This document shows positions 1-7,843 of a DNA stretch of 58,306 nucleotides, in pieces. How positions within the stretch are numbered: position 1 is the stretch's first letter; each line of letters opens with the position of its first letter. The DNA is from Myxococcales bacterium (GTDB taxonomy: Bacteria > Myxococcota > Myxococcia > Myxococcales > Myxococcaceae), in contig JACPVI010000047.1 of NCBI GenBank assembly GCA_016191815.1, positions 1-58,306 on the forward strand, given 5' to 3'. Position numbers and translations under genes: made by a program. Under the pieces are notes generated by a model. That model was given only the letters and a program-made list of their open reading frames with translations. It searched no databases and was not told where the DNA came from.

Positions 1-608
1 CCACCGCGGCCGGTGAACGGGGAGATCAGGAAATCCGCCGAGCCGTGCATGAAGTCGACCTTGCGGCCGTTGGTGAAATCTTCTTCGGTCGGAATGAAGC
101 CGCCACCCACTTCGAACGAGAGCCAGCGCGCGAATCGGTAGCCGAGCCGGCCCTGCAGCCTTTGGCTCAGCTCCTCTGCCAGCGAAAGCTCTGCCTTGCC
201 GTAGAGGACCGCCGAGGCGGTGCGCGCCACGCCCTGCCTCGGCAGCGAAGTGGGATCGGACACGCGCCACATCTGCGCGCCGGTGCGCAGGCTGGAGCGC
301 CGGCCGAGAGTGCCCTCCAGCTCCAGCTGGGCGCGGTGATCGACGGTCACGCTGCCCGTGCCGTGATGCAACAGCAAGTCCGGCGCGTACCACGAGGAGG
401 CCTCCAAGGAGGGCGCCTTCAGCTCGGCGCCGAGCTGGGAAGTCAGCTTGGTGAGGAACTGGCCCGCGCCGCCAGCGGACCTGAGGAGCACGTCGTCGTC
501 GTAGCGCTCCTCGGCGAGGAGCTTGAGCGAAGGAGAAACGGCGACCCCGGCGTGCGCGCCGCGCCCGAGCGCCATCAGAGCCATCGCCACCATGAGCGTC
601 CCTCGCAC
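1..608 (-). CDS. Outer-membrane beta-barrel protein, partial (porin partner of polysaccharide export)
   Basis: The first ~202 residues are present and the rest lies beyond the left edge. I chose the GTG at 608. It gives a convincing signal peptide (Arg at residue 2, a hydrophobic run, then an Ala-His-Ala cleavage site near residue 20), and a GAGGAG ribosome site at 615-620 overlaps the stop codon of the upstream export gene. The mature part alternates polar and hydrophobic residues, with 'HRAQLELEG' and 'RLGYRFARWLSFEVGGGF' stretches typical of barrel strands. It is translationally coupled to the OPX gene at 619-1200, so it probably acts as the separate outer-membrane pore for the polymer. 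The barrel call rests on pattern and context rather than a recognised family signature. Confidence 0.6.
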   Translation of the reverse strand, partial: MRGTLMVAMALMALGRGAHAGVAVSPSLKLLAEERYDDDVLLRSAGGAGQFLTKLTSQLGAELKAPSLEASSWYAPDLLLHHGTGSVTVDHRAQLELEGTLGRRSSLRTGAQMWRVSDPTSLPRQGVARTASAVLYGKAELSLAEELSQRLQGRLGYRFARWLSFEVGGGFIPTEEDFTNGRKVDFMHGSADFLISPFTGRG

Positions 609-618
609 CCTCGGCTCC

Positions 619-1200
619 TCAGGGCACGACCACCGTGTCGCCCGGCATCAGGAAGACCTCGGTGCGCCGGTCGTCGCCGGCCAAAAGCTCGCTGTAGCGG
701 ACCGGGTACTGGCCTCCGCCGTGCCCCTGCCGAATGAGGAGGATGCCCTCCCGGTCGGCGAAGTCGGTGAAGCCTCCCGCCAGGGCCACCGCTTGGAGGA
801 GGGAGACCCGGCCGCGCAGTGGGTAGGTGCCCGGCCGCACTACCTCGCCGGTGACGTAGATCCGGCGCGAGTTCACCTCGCGGACGATGACGGTCACCTT
901 GGGCTCCTGGATGTAGGGCTGGAGCTTTGCGGCGACCTCGGCCGCCAGCTCGACTGCGCTCCTCCCCTCGGCCCTCACCTCTCCGATCAGCGGCAGCGAG
1001 AGATAGCCGTCGGGGCGGACCGCAACCGTGCGCGAGAGGTCAGCGTCTCGCCATACCGAGATCTCCACCACGTCCTCCCGGCCGATGCGGAACTCGCCTT
1101 CGGCCGTTGGAAGGAGAACCTGGGGGCCATGCGCGCAGGCAGACAGGCCGACCACCGCCGCCACCCACACCCCTGCGCCCACCATCCGACTCTTCCCCAT
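619..1200 (-). CDS. Polysaccharide export lipoprotein, short OPX/Wza-like
   Basis: This 193-residue lipoprotein would sit in the periplasm or outer membrane and guide a polysaccharide to the cell surface. The start is the ATG at 1200, preceded by GGAGG about nine bases upstream. A lipoprotein signal ends in Leu-Ser-Ala-Cys (Cys22). A polysaccharide-export domain follows at about residues 30-130 ('DVVEISVWRDADLSRTVAVR', 'GYLSLPLIGEVRAEG'). A single SLBB-type segment comes next ('VTGEVVRPGTYPL', 'SLLQAVALAGGFTDFA'). There is no C-terminal amphipathic helix like the one that forms the Wza pore, so the protein needs a separate pore, presumably the gene immediately downstream. Exopolysaccharide, capsule or spore coat are all possible polymers. 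Confidence 0.85.
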   Translation of the reverse strand: MGKSRMVGAGVWVAAVVGLSACAHGPQVLLPTAEGEFRIGREDVVEISVWRDADLSRTVAVRPDGYLSLPLIGEVRAEGRSAVELAAEVAAKLQPYIQEPKVTVIVREVNSRRIYVTGEVVRPGTYPLRGRVSLLQAVALAGGFTDFADREGILLIRQGHGGGQYPVRYSELLAGDDRRTEVFLMPGDTVVVP

Positions 1201-1479
1201 CTCCACACCCTCCGCGCAGGGGGCGCCAAGGGCACACCCCACCGCGAGCAACGCAGCCGCGCTGGCAGGTAGCAGCCGATGTGCCAGCGCGCCGCGGCAC
1301 AAGGACCGGGAATCCCGTCGGAGGGGCCGATCGCCCCGGGCAGGCCGGAAGTTTCTCCAGTGCGCGAAGGAGGGGCTGCCCACCAGGGAAAAGTTTTTCG
1401 CGCTCGGGGCGGGTGCGCCGGCCGCCTCCGCGGGCCGAAGGGCGGCACGGGGCTTGAAGCGGTCCTTCGCGGAGGGGAG
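1201..1479. other. Divergent intergenic region
   Basis: This 279-bp gap lies between the minus-strand OPX gene and the plus-strand small membrane protein gene. It must hold promoters for both directions, but I see no convincing -35/-10 pair, operator or hairpin. Open frames through it look like shadows. Confidence 0.4.
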
Positions 1480-1692
1480 ATGGGGAAGGTGGCGGGTGCC
1501 ATAGTGGCGTCGTTCGGGTTGGGGGGCGCGGCCATGGCGTTGCTCGGCGGTGTGGCCGGCAGGCTGGCGGAGCAGGTCGGCCTCGGGCTCGCGGGAGCCG
1601 GGCTGGTGGCTTTTAGTTTCGCGCTGGCGGCCAGGCCCGGGCGGCCGGCGGCACACTCGCCCATCGCACGGGAGGTCAAGGCGAACAGCTGA
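1480..1692 (+). CDS. Small two-helix membrane protein
   Basis: This 70-residue hypothetical protein starts at the ATG at 1480, with GGAGGGG seven to nine bases upstream. It is almost entirely two Gly/Ala/Leu-rich hydrophobic segments, at about residues 3-22 and 30-50, followed by a short basic tail. I recognise no family. Support is the good ribosome site, the membrane-like composition and the lack of a competing gene. A chance open frame in GC-rich DNA is possible. Confidence 0.45.
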   Translation: MGKVAGAIVASFGLGGAAMALLGGVAGRLAEQVGLGLAGAGLVAFSFALAARPGRPAAHSPIAREVKANS

Positions 1693-1860
1693 GCCGCCTG
1701 CAGATACCGGTGGCTGGCGTCGACGCCCGACGCCGCTCGCGGGCCCGGGTGGATCTCGTTCGTCCGCGGCGGTGGAGAGCGCCGGCGTTCAGCCGTCGGC
1801 TTTCTTTCGCGCTCGAGCGTGGCGCGAGACGGATCGGTCGAGGCGTAACTACTTTCCCCC

Positions 1861-3723
1861 GTGGGCGCGGGCTTTCGGCTATCGCTCGGGGCGAACTACC
1901 TCGGCAACGGGGTGACCTGGTTCCGAGTCTGGGCCCCGGACCGCCGCCGCGTGGAGGTGCAGCTCGACTCGTCGGGAGCGCTGGTCCCACTGACGAGAGA
2001 TCCGCGCGGCTACTACTGCGGAACCGCCGGCGCCCGCCCGGGAGATCGATATCGCTTTCGGCTCGATGGCGCCGGTGCGTATCCGGACCCTTGCTCACGG
2101 TGGCAACCCGAGGGTCCGCACGGACCCTCGGAGATCGTCGACCCCGGCCGGTTCCCCTGGGCCGACCAGGCTTGGCGCGGCCTCGAACCGTACGGGCAAG
2201 TCATCTACGAGCTGCACGTCGGCGCCTTCACGACGGAGGGCACCTACGCGGCGATGGCGCAGAGGCTCCCGCTGCTCTTGGAGCTGGGAGTTACCTGCCT
2301 CGAGCTGATGCCGCTGGCGACCTTCCCGGGACGCTTCAACTGGGGCTACGACGGGGTCGACCTCTTCGCGCCCTTCCCCGGCTACGGCACGCCCGACGAC
2401 CTTCGCCGGCTGGTCGACCGCGCGCACGGTCTGGGGCTCGGGGTGATCCTCGACGTCGTCTACAACCACCTCGGGCCCGAGGGGAACTACCTCGAGCAGT
2501 ACGCCAAGGCGTACTTCACCGACCGGCATCGGGCCGAGTGGGGGAAGCCGGTCAACTTCGGCGGCAGGGACGCGGGCCCGGTGCGGGACTTCTTCGCGCA
2601 GAACGCCGCCTATTGGATCTCCGAGTTCCATTTCGACGGCCTGAGGCTGGATGCGACGCAGAACCTCTTCGATCGGCCCAGCTGGCACATCGTCGGCGAG
2701 GTGGCCGCCACCGCCCGGGCCGCCGCCAGCCCCCGCTCCGTCTACCTGGTCGGCGAAACCGAGCCCCAGGACATTCGCCTGCTCACCCCGCTGGAGCGAG
2801 GGGGAGACGGGCTGGACGCGATCTGGGTCGATGACTTCCATCACTCCGCCCGAATTGCGGCGGGCGGTGCGGCCGAGGGCTACCTCCAGGACTACCGGGG
2901 CACTGCCCAAGAGCTGCTCTGGTGCGCGCTGTACGGCTCTCTGTACCAGGGCCAGCACTACAGCTGGCACAGGGCCCCTCGCGGCTCGCCGCTCATCCAC
3001 GCGGACCGGCGGCGCGTCGTCTTCTACTTGCAGAATCACGATCAGATCGCCAACAGCCTGCTGGGGTTCCGGCTCCATGCGCTCGCCGGGCCTGGGCTCG
3101 CCCGCGCGCTCACCGCGTTTCTGTTGCTCTTGCCCCAGACGCCGATGCTCTTCATGGGCCAGGAGCACTTCGCCTCCACGCCCTTCTTCTTCTTCGCCGA
3201 CCATCGCGGATCTCTCGCCGAGGCAGTGAGAGAGGGGCGACGGGAGTTCCTCTCTCAAATGGAATCGGTCCGCCAAAGCCTCGATGCGGGCCACGGCGTC
3301 CCCGATGGAGGGGAGGCGTTCCGCCGCTCGGTCCTCGACTGGAGCGAGCGCGATCGGCCCGAGCGCGCCGCCGCCTTCGAGCTGCACCGGGAGCTGTTGC
3401 GCCTGCGCCGGGAGGATCCCGTCCTGGCAGCCGGCGGCCGCCTCGAAGGAGCCGCCCTGTCCGATCGCGCGCTCGTGCTCCGCTGGTTTTCCCCTGGGGA
3501 GCAGGGCGACCGGCTCCTCGCCCTCAACCTGGGGAGCTTCCTTCGGTACGAGCCGTGCCCGCTTCCGCTCCTCGCTCCGCCGCCGGGAAGATCCTGGATT
3601 CCCGTATTGTCAACTGACGACCCCCGTTTCGGAGGTCAGGGTGCCTTCTTCCCGCAAGAACAGTCCTGGGCCTTTCCCGGTCGCTGCGCAATCCTGTTTT
3701 CGTCGAGATCGCCGGAACCGTGA
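1861..3723 (+). CDS. treZ: Malto-oligosyltrehalose trehalohydrolase
   Basis: This GH13 enzyme releases trehalose from the maltooligosyl-trehalose made by TreY. It has 620 residues, a normal family length. An N-terminal beta-sandwich (about 1-100) precedes a catalytic barrel with 'DVVYNHLGPEGNYLEQY'. The Asp nucleophile is in 'GLRLDATQNL' (D264), the Glu acid/base in 'LVGETE' (E299), and the third acid in 'NHDQIAN' (D394). 'PMLFMGQEHFASTPFFFFAD' is also typical of TreZ. The start is the GTG at 1861, and no strong ribosome site is visible, so the start is uncertain. The stop overlaps the next gene's start (ATG at 3720), indicating an operon with the debranching enzyme. No treY lies in this window. 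Confidence 0.92.
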   Translation: MGAGFRLSLGANYLGNGVTWFRVWAPDRRRVEVQLDSSGALVPLTRDPRGYYCGTAGARPGDRYRFRLDGAGAYPDPCSRWQPEGPHGPSEIVDPGRFPWADQAWRGLEPYGQVIYELHVGAFTTEGTYAAMAQRLPLLLELGVTCLELMPLATFPGRFNWGYDGVDLFAPFPGYGTPDDLRRLVDRAHGLGLGVILDVVYNHLGPEGNYLEQYAKAYFTDRHRAEWGKPVNFGGRDAGPVRDFFAQNAAYWISEFHFDGLRLDATQNLFDRPSWHIVGEVAATARAAASPRSVYLVGETEPQDIRLLTPLERGGDGLDAIWVDDFHHSARIAAGGAAEGYLQDYRGTAQELLWCALYGSLYQGQHYSWHRAPRGSPLIHADRRRVVFYLQNHDQIANSLLGFRLHALAGPGLARALTAFLLLLPQTPMLFMGQEHFASTPFFFFADHRGSLAEAVREGRREFLSQMESVRQSLDAGHGVPDGGEAFRRSVLDWSERDRPERAAAFELHRELLRLRREDPVLAAGGRLEGAALSDRALVLRWFSPGEQGDRLLALNLGSFLRYEPCPLPLLAPPPGRSWIPVLSTDDPRFGGQGAFFPQEQSWAFPGRCAILFSSRSPEP

Positions 3724-6128
3724 CCGAACCTCTCCTCCCGAAGCTGTCTTTCTCCTGGCCTGACGGGCCGCCCGCCGAGGAGGTGCTCACCCGGGAGTGG
3801 ATCGTCGCCAACGGCCTGGGTGGCTACGCCTCCGGCACGGTGGCGCTGGTCAACACCCGGCGCTACCACGGGCTCTTCGTTCCCACGCTGCCTGGCCACG
3901 GACGCACCGTGCTGCTCGCCCGGCTGATCGAGGAGATTTCCCTCGGGGGAGAGAGCCTCCGCCTCGACGGAGAAGAGCGGGCGAACGGCGAGTTGCACTG
4001 CCCGGGCCTCTGTCGGCTGCGCGCCTTCGCGCTCGATGGCCTGCTCCCCGAGTGGGAGTACGAGCTTGGGGGCGTACGGCTGGTGCGGCGGCACTTCATG
4101 GTGCACGGGGAGAACACCGCCTTCATCGCCTATCGCAATCTCGGCGAGCGCCGATTGCGGCTCAGGCTCAGGCCCTTCGTCACCTTCCGCTTCCACGACC
4201 GGCCGATGCCTCCGCCCGATGGCTACCCCCGGGTGGTGATCCGCGGCGACCAACTGGAGATCCATCCCCGCAACGACGTGCCTACGCTTCGCCTCAAGGT
4301 GTACTCGCGGTGCCCGTCTCCCTTCGTGGCGCTGGCCGAGCGGTCGCCGCTGCTGCTTTACCGGACCGAACGCGCACGGGGGCTGGACCACCACGAGGAG
4401 CAGAACAGCCCCGGCTACTTCGAATGCGAGCTCGAAGGGGGCGACAGCTCGATCCTGGGCTTCACCGCCGACGCCTGGGAGCAGCTCGAGGTCGACCCCC
4501 TGGAGCAATTCGAGCTGGAGCGCGCCAGGGAGCGCAAGCTCCTTGGCCACGCGCCGGAGCGGGCGAGATCGGGCACGCCAGCGCGGCTGGTGCTGGCGGC
4601 GGACCAGTTCGTGATCGAGCCGTTCGTCCGGCCCCAGGACGAGGCGTGGGCGCGCGCCACCGGGCGGGACGCACGGAGCGTCATCGCCGGCTACCCCTGG
4701 TTCACCGACTGGGGCCGGGACACCATGATCTCTCTCGAGGGGCTGACGCTGGCGACCGGGCGGCCGCGCTCGGCGGCGGCGATCCTCCGGACCTTCCAGC
4801 ACTACGTGCGCGAGGGGCTTTTGCCCAACGTGTTCCCGGAGGGTGGCCGCGAGGGGCTGTACCACACCGCCGACGCCACGATGTGGCTCTTCCACGCGGT
4901 CGACCGCTACCTGGAAGCGACCGGCGACGAGGAGCTGCTGCAAGACCTGTGGCCGACGCTGGTGGAGATCGTCGACCGACACGTCCAAGGCGCCCGGTTC
5001 GGGATCGGCGTCGACCCCTCGGACGGGCTCCTCAGGCAAGGCGCGGACGGCTACCAGCTCACCTGGATGGACGCCAAGGTGGACGGCTGGGTGGTGACGC
5101 CCCGCCGCGGGAAGGCGGTGGAGATCAACGCCCTGTGGTTCAACGCCGCGCGCCTGATGGCCGACTGGGCGGAACGGCTGGGCCGCGAGCCGGGGCGCTT
5201 CCGAGCGATCGCCGAGAAGGCCTACGCCTCGTTCAACCGGCGGTTTTGGAACCCCGAGACGAAGTGCCTGTTCGACGTGGTCGACGAGGACGACCCGGCG
5301 GTACGGCCGAACCAGATCTTCGCCATCTCGCTCCGCCACCCGGTGCTGCGGCGGGAGCTGTGGGAGCCGGTGATCCAGACGGTGGAGCAGGAGCTGCTGA
5401 CTCCGGTGGGTCTGCGCACGCTCTCGCCCTCTCACCCCGACTACCGGCCCTACTACGACGGCGACCTCAGGGCTCGCGACGCCGCCTACCACCAGGGAAC
5501 GGTCTGGCCGTGGCTGCTCGGCCACTTCGTCGACGCGGAGACGAAGACCCGAGGGGAAGCGTCGGTGGCCCACCGCTGCCTCGAGGGGCTGGAGGCCCAT
5601 CTGTCGGCCGCCTGCGTAGGACAGGTGGGCGAGATCTTCGACGCCACCGAGCCCTACCGCGCCCGAGGCTGCTTCGCCCAAGCGTGGAGCGTCGCAGAGA
5701 TGCTGAGGGCGTGGGGGAAAACCGTCGAGCGTCGAGGGTCCAGCGTCGAGCGGCACTCGTCGAGTGGCCGTCCAGCGCCTTTCGCGGTCAAGAATCGTCG
5801 AGGCGCAGCAGTACCCAGCCGCGCGCTCGACCAACCACCCTCCAGGGCGATGGGCCCTCAGGCACCAGACCCTCACGCACCATCGCCATCCGCGCCGGAG
5901 GTACTCCTGCCTGGCCCAGCCGCTCACAGGGCCACGCCTCGAGACCCCGCTCCGCCGAGAGGTACGCCAGCTCTCCCCACCCCGGCGTCGGTGCGACGAC
6001 CCAGATTCTCTCGCCCGGACGAAGCTCGCCGAGCTGCTCCTTTAGCTCGCGGTGCGACGGACACGGCGGGTAGGTCAGCAAGCGGCCATAGCCCATCGCC
6101 GCGAGAAGCCACGCCACCGTGGCGGTGA
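3720..6128 (+). CDS. Amylo-alpha-1,6-glucosidase / glycogen debranching enzyme, C-terminus extended by a repeat
   Basis: This enzyme is predicted to hydrolyse alpha-1,6 branches of glycogen or limit dextrin. An N-terminal domain runs to about residue 300 ('WIVANGLGGYASGTVALVNT', 'RYHGLFV'). The (alpha/alpha)6 GDE_C catalytic domain follows ('YPWFTDWGRDTMISLEGLTL', 'EINALWFNAARLMADWAE', 'AAYHQGTVWPWLLGHF'). Family homology ends near residue 668 ('AEMLRAWGK'). From there the frame runs through a GTCGAG repeat (5724-5787) and then about 340 bases antisense to the next gene. The last ~134 residues are therefore probably not ancestral: the native stop appears to have been lost. Its ATG overlaps the treZ stop, indicating co-translation. 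Confidence 0.85.
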   Translation: MTEPLLPKLSFSWPDGPPAEEVLTREWIVANGLGGYASGTVALVNTRRYHGLFVPTLPGHGRTVLLARLIEEISLGGESLRLDGEERANGELHCPGLCRLRAFALDGLLPEWEYELGGVRLVRRHFMVHGENTAFIAYRNLGERRLRLRLRPFVTFRFHDRPMPPPDGYPRVVIRGDQLEIHPRNDVPTLRLKVYSRCPSPFVALAERSPLLLYRTERARGLDHHEEQNSPGYFECELEGGDSSILGFTADAWEQLEVDPLEQFELERARERKLLGHAPERARSGTPARLVLAADQFVIEPFVRPQDEAWARATGRDARSVIAGYPWFTDWGRDTMISLEGLTLATGRPRSAAAILRTFQHYVREGLLPNVFPEGGREGLYHTADATMWLFHAVDRYLEATGDEELLQDLWPTLVEIVDRHVQGARFGIGVDPSDGLLRQGADGYQLTWMDAKVDGWVVTPRRGKAVEINALWFNAARLMADWAERLGREPGRFRAIAEKAYASFNRRFWNPETKCLFDVVDEDDPAVRPNQIFAISLRHPVLRRELWEPVIQTVEQELLTPVGLRTLSPSHPDYRPYYDGDLRARDAAYHQGTVWPWLLGHFVDAETKTRGEASVAHRCLEGLEAHLSAACVGQVGEIFDATEPYRARGCFAQAWSVAEMLRAWGKTVERRGSSVERHSSSGRPAPFAVKNRRGAAVPSRALDQPPSRAMGPQAPDPHAPSPSAPEVLLPGPAAHRATPRDPAPPRGTPALPTPASVRRPRFSRPDEARRAAPLARGATDTAGRSASGHSPSPREATPPWR
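5724..5787. repeat. GTCGAG-type intergenic element, copy A (short)
   Basis: This region is rich in GTCGAG units, starting GTCGAGCGTCGAGGG. It contains the inverted repeat CACTCG/CGAGTG with a one-base centre, then TGGCCGTCCAGCGC. It matches the left half of copy B (35555-35750), which reads TGGCCGTCGAGCGC at the equivalent place. It lies exactly between two convergent genes and supplies in-frame codons to the debranching-enzyme gene. Confidence 0.7.
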
Positions 6129-7203
6129 GTCCCAGCAGCCCGACCGCGACTCGACCACGCAAGCCCGAGACCTCGAGGCGATCGAGGAGTGGCCGCGCAC
6201 CTCCCCCCGCGAGCACCGCCAGCAGCGGATACGCCACCAACACGTGCGTCCAGAGATGACGCAGCGGGATGCATAGCGCGAGCAACGTCAAAAACGCCGC
6301 CAGCGCCACCCGCGCCAGCGAAAGACGCTCAGCTCCGATAGCCCGAATCCGCGCCGGCCAACCAATCAACCTCAGCACCGCCACGGCTACCAGCGGGAGC
6401 CCCGGCCAGAACCGCCCTGCCACGTTCGCAAATGGGTACAGCGCTCCCGTCCCGTCCGCCCGCGCAGCCGAGGCCGACGCCAGCAGTTGGTCCTCCAAGT
6501 AGCCTTTCCACCACGTGGCTTCACCCCGCCGATCGATGAGCAGGAACAGCCAAAGCGGAAGGGACGCCATTAGACCCGAAACCACCGGCGCCACCATCTG
6601 CCGCACCGAACGCGCCAAGGCCGCCCGCGACAGCCCCGCCGCCAAGAGCGCCACACCCCCGAACGGCCCCTTCACCAAGACCGCCAAAGCCGCACAGAGC
6701 GTCGCAAGCACCCAGGAACGAAGAGGCACCTCGGAATCGAGCAGCAGCGCCGCGGATGCCATGGAGAAAAAGAGCAGCGGCGGATCCAAGAGCGGGAACG
6801 CCCCGAAGAGGAAGAAGCTCTCGGTTGTCCCCAACACCAATACCGCCACCGGCGCCGCCCAACCCCCGAACAACCGCCGCGCCAGCAGCGCCGCCACTCC
6901 CATCGCCCCCAAGGTGAACGCGCCCGCCACGAACGGGAGCGCCCCTTCCCCAAAGAGCCGAACCGCCGCCGCGTAGGGCCAAAAACCAAAGGGCAAATGC
7001 TCGCGAAAACGGGGATAGACACCCGGCAGGTAGCGCAGCTCGAACCAGGAGCCGTCCTCCACCATGTGGCGCACCACCACCTGGTAGAGCTGCGAATCGG
7101 TGTCGTCGAAGTGCACCCACGCCGGCGCCGCCACCAGCGCCGCCGCCAAGGCGAGCGAAAAGGCCGCCGACCACCGCGCTCCGCTCCCAGGAGGAGAAGG
7201 CAC
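5788..7203 (-). CDS. GT-C glycosyltransferase, ArnT/PMT-like integral membrane protein
   Basis: This 471-residue multispanning membrane protein has an N-terminal hydrophobic segment followed by a short loop with 'HFDDTDSQLYQ'. Paired acidic residues after the first helix are the hallmark of GT-C lipid-sugar transferases. A dozen or so hydrophobic helices follow and end near residue 370. The soluble C-terminal tail ('PSPWRVVGRARGWVLLRLDD') resembles the periplasmic end of dolichyl-phosphate-mannose or ArnT-type proteins. It should transfer a sugar from a polyprenyl-phosphate donor to an envelope acceptor; the acceptor is unknown. The start is the GTG at 7203. The gene is convergent with the debranching enzyme. 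Confidence 0.75.
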   Translation of the reverse strand: MPSPPGSGARWSAAFSLALAAALVAAPAWVHFDDTDSQLYQVVVRHMVEDGSWFELRYLPGVYPRFREHLPFGFWPYAAAVRLFGEGALPFVAGAFTLGAMGVAALLARRLFGGWAAPVAVLVLGTTESFFLFGAFPLLDPPLLFFSMASAALLLDSEVPLRSWVLATLCAALAVLVKGPFGGVALLAAGLSRAALARSVRQMVAPVVSGLMASLPLWLFLLIDRRGEATWWKGYLEDQLLASASAARADGTGALYPFANVAGRFWPGLPLVAVAVLRLIGWPARIRAIGAERLSLARVALAAFLTLLALCIPLRHLWTHVLVAYPLLAVLAGGGARPLLDRLEVSGLRGRVAVGLLGLTATVAWLLAAMGYGRLLTYPPCPSHRELKEQLGELRPGERIWVVAPTPGWGELAYLSAERGLEAWPCERLGQAGVPPARMAMVREGLVPEGPSPWRVVGRARGWVLLRLDDS

Positions 7204-7248
7204 GAATACCCCCGCGCGCAGCCCCGAAGGTGGCGCTACGCTGCTTTC

Positions 7249-7833
7249 ATGCTATCCGGTCCCCTGGTCGCACTCCTCGCCACGGCCGCCCCCGAGGTGA
7301 AAATGCCCACGCTGGAACAACTCGAGCAGCTCGGCAGCTTCGAGGTCACCTTCGAGGGAGAAGCGATGGAGTCGTTCCTCTCGGGACGGCGCTGCGTGTT
7401 CATCGACTGGCTCTACGGCGAACGCTCCGGCTCCGAGTGGGTGAGCTCCACCAGCGGCTTCACCTCGGATCGCCCGCTCTCCGCCGTCACTCCCAAGGGG
7501 AAGATCGAGCTTCGTCCCAACCGCCTCCGGCTCTTCCTCGCACCCTCGTTCTCGAAGAGCTTCGCGGCCCAAGAGGCTTCCTCCGCCCCCGGGCCGGTCC
7601 GCGAGGCCCTCGCAGAGGGCAACAGCCCCCTCACGGTCGAGGAGTACTGTCTCGAACCTTCGAAGCGCTACCATGCCCGCGTCCAGTTCGAGAGCTATCA
7701 GCTTCCCCCCCGCCCCGGCTCGAAGTCGCCCGAGCAGAGGAAGAACGCCGTCCTCGCAGTCAGCGATCAGCCTTTCAAGGACGGAAAGCCCCAGCGGCCG
7801 CTCATTCCCGGACAGCGCGGCATCACCTACTGA
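7249..7833 (+). CDS. Hypothetical protein with weak GIDE-like resemblance
   Basis: This 194-residue protein starts at the ATG at 7249. The first ~14 residues are hydrophobic and may be a short signal or anchor. 'SGRRCVFIDWLYGERSGSEW' around residue 45 and a later 'VEEYCLEPSKRYHARV' recall the layout of GIDE-type domains (an early Cys in a 'GRxC' turn and a late 'E..L.P' strand). The match is too weak to assign. It is divergent from the glycosyltransferase, with starts 46 bases apart, and convergent with the pilin-like gene. Function unknown. Confidence 0.6.
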   Translation: MLSGPLVALLATAAPEVKMPTLEQLEQLGSFEVTFEGEAMESFLSGRRCVFIDWLYGERSGSEWVSSTSGFTSDRPLSAVTPKGKIELRPNRLRLFLAPSFSKSFAAQEASSAPGPVREALAEGNSPLTVEEYCLEPSKRYHARVQFESYQLPPRPGSKSPEQRKNAVLAVSDQPFKDGKPQRPLIPGQRGITY

Positions 7834-7843
7834 ACCGGTCCCT

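Noticed and set aside
3636-5927. A 763-codon open frame on the minus strand opposite the debranching enzyme
   Set aside because: It is a GC-driven mirror of the real gene: low-complexity Arg/Pro/Gly-rich, no motifs, and the plus-strand product is a clear family member.
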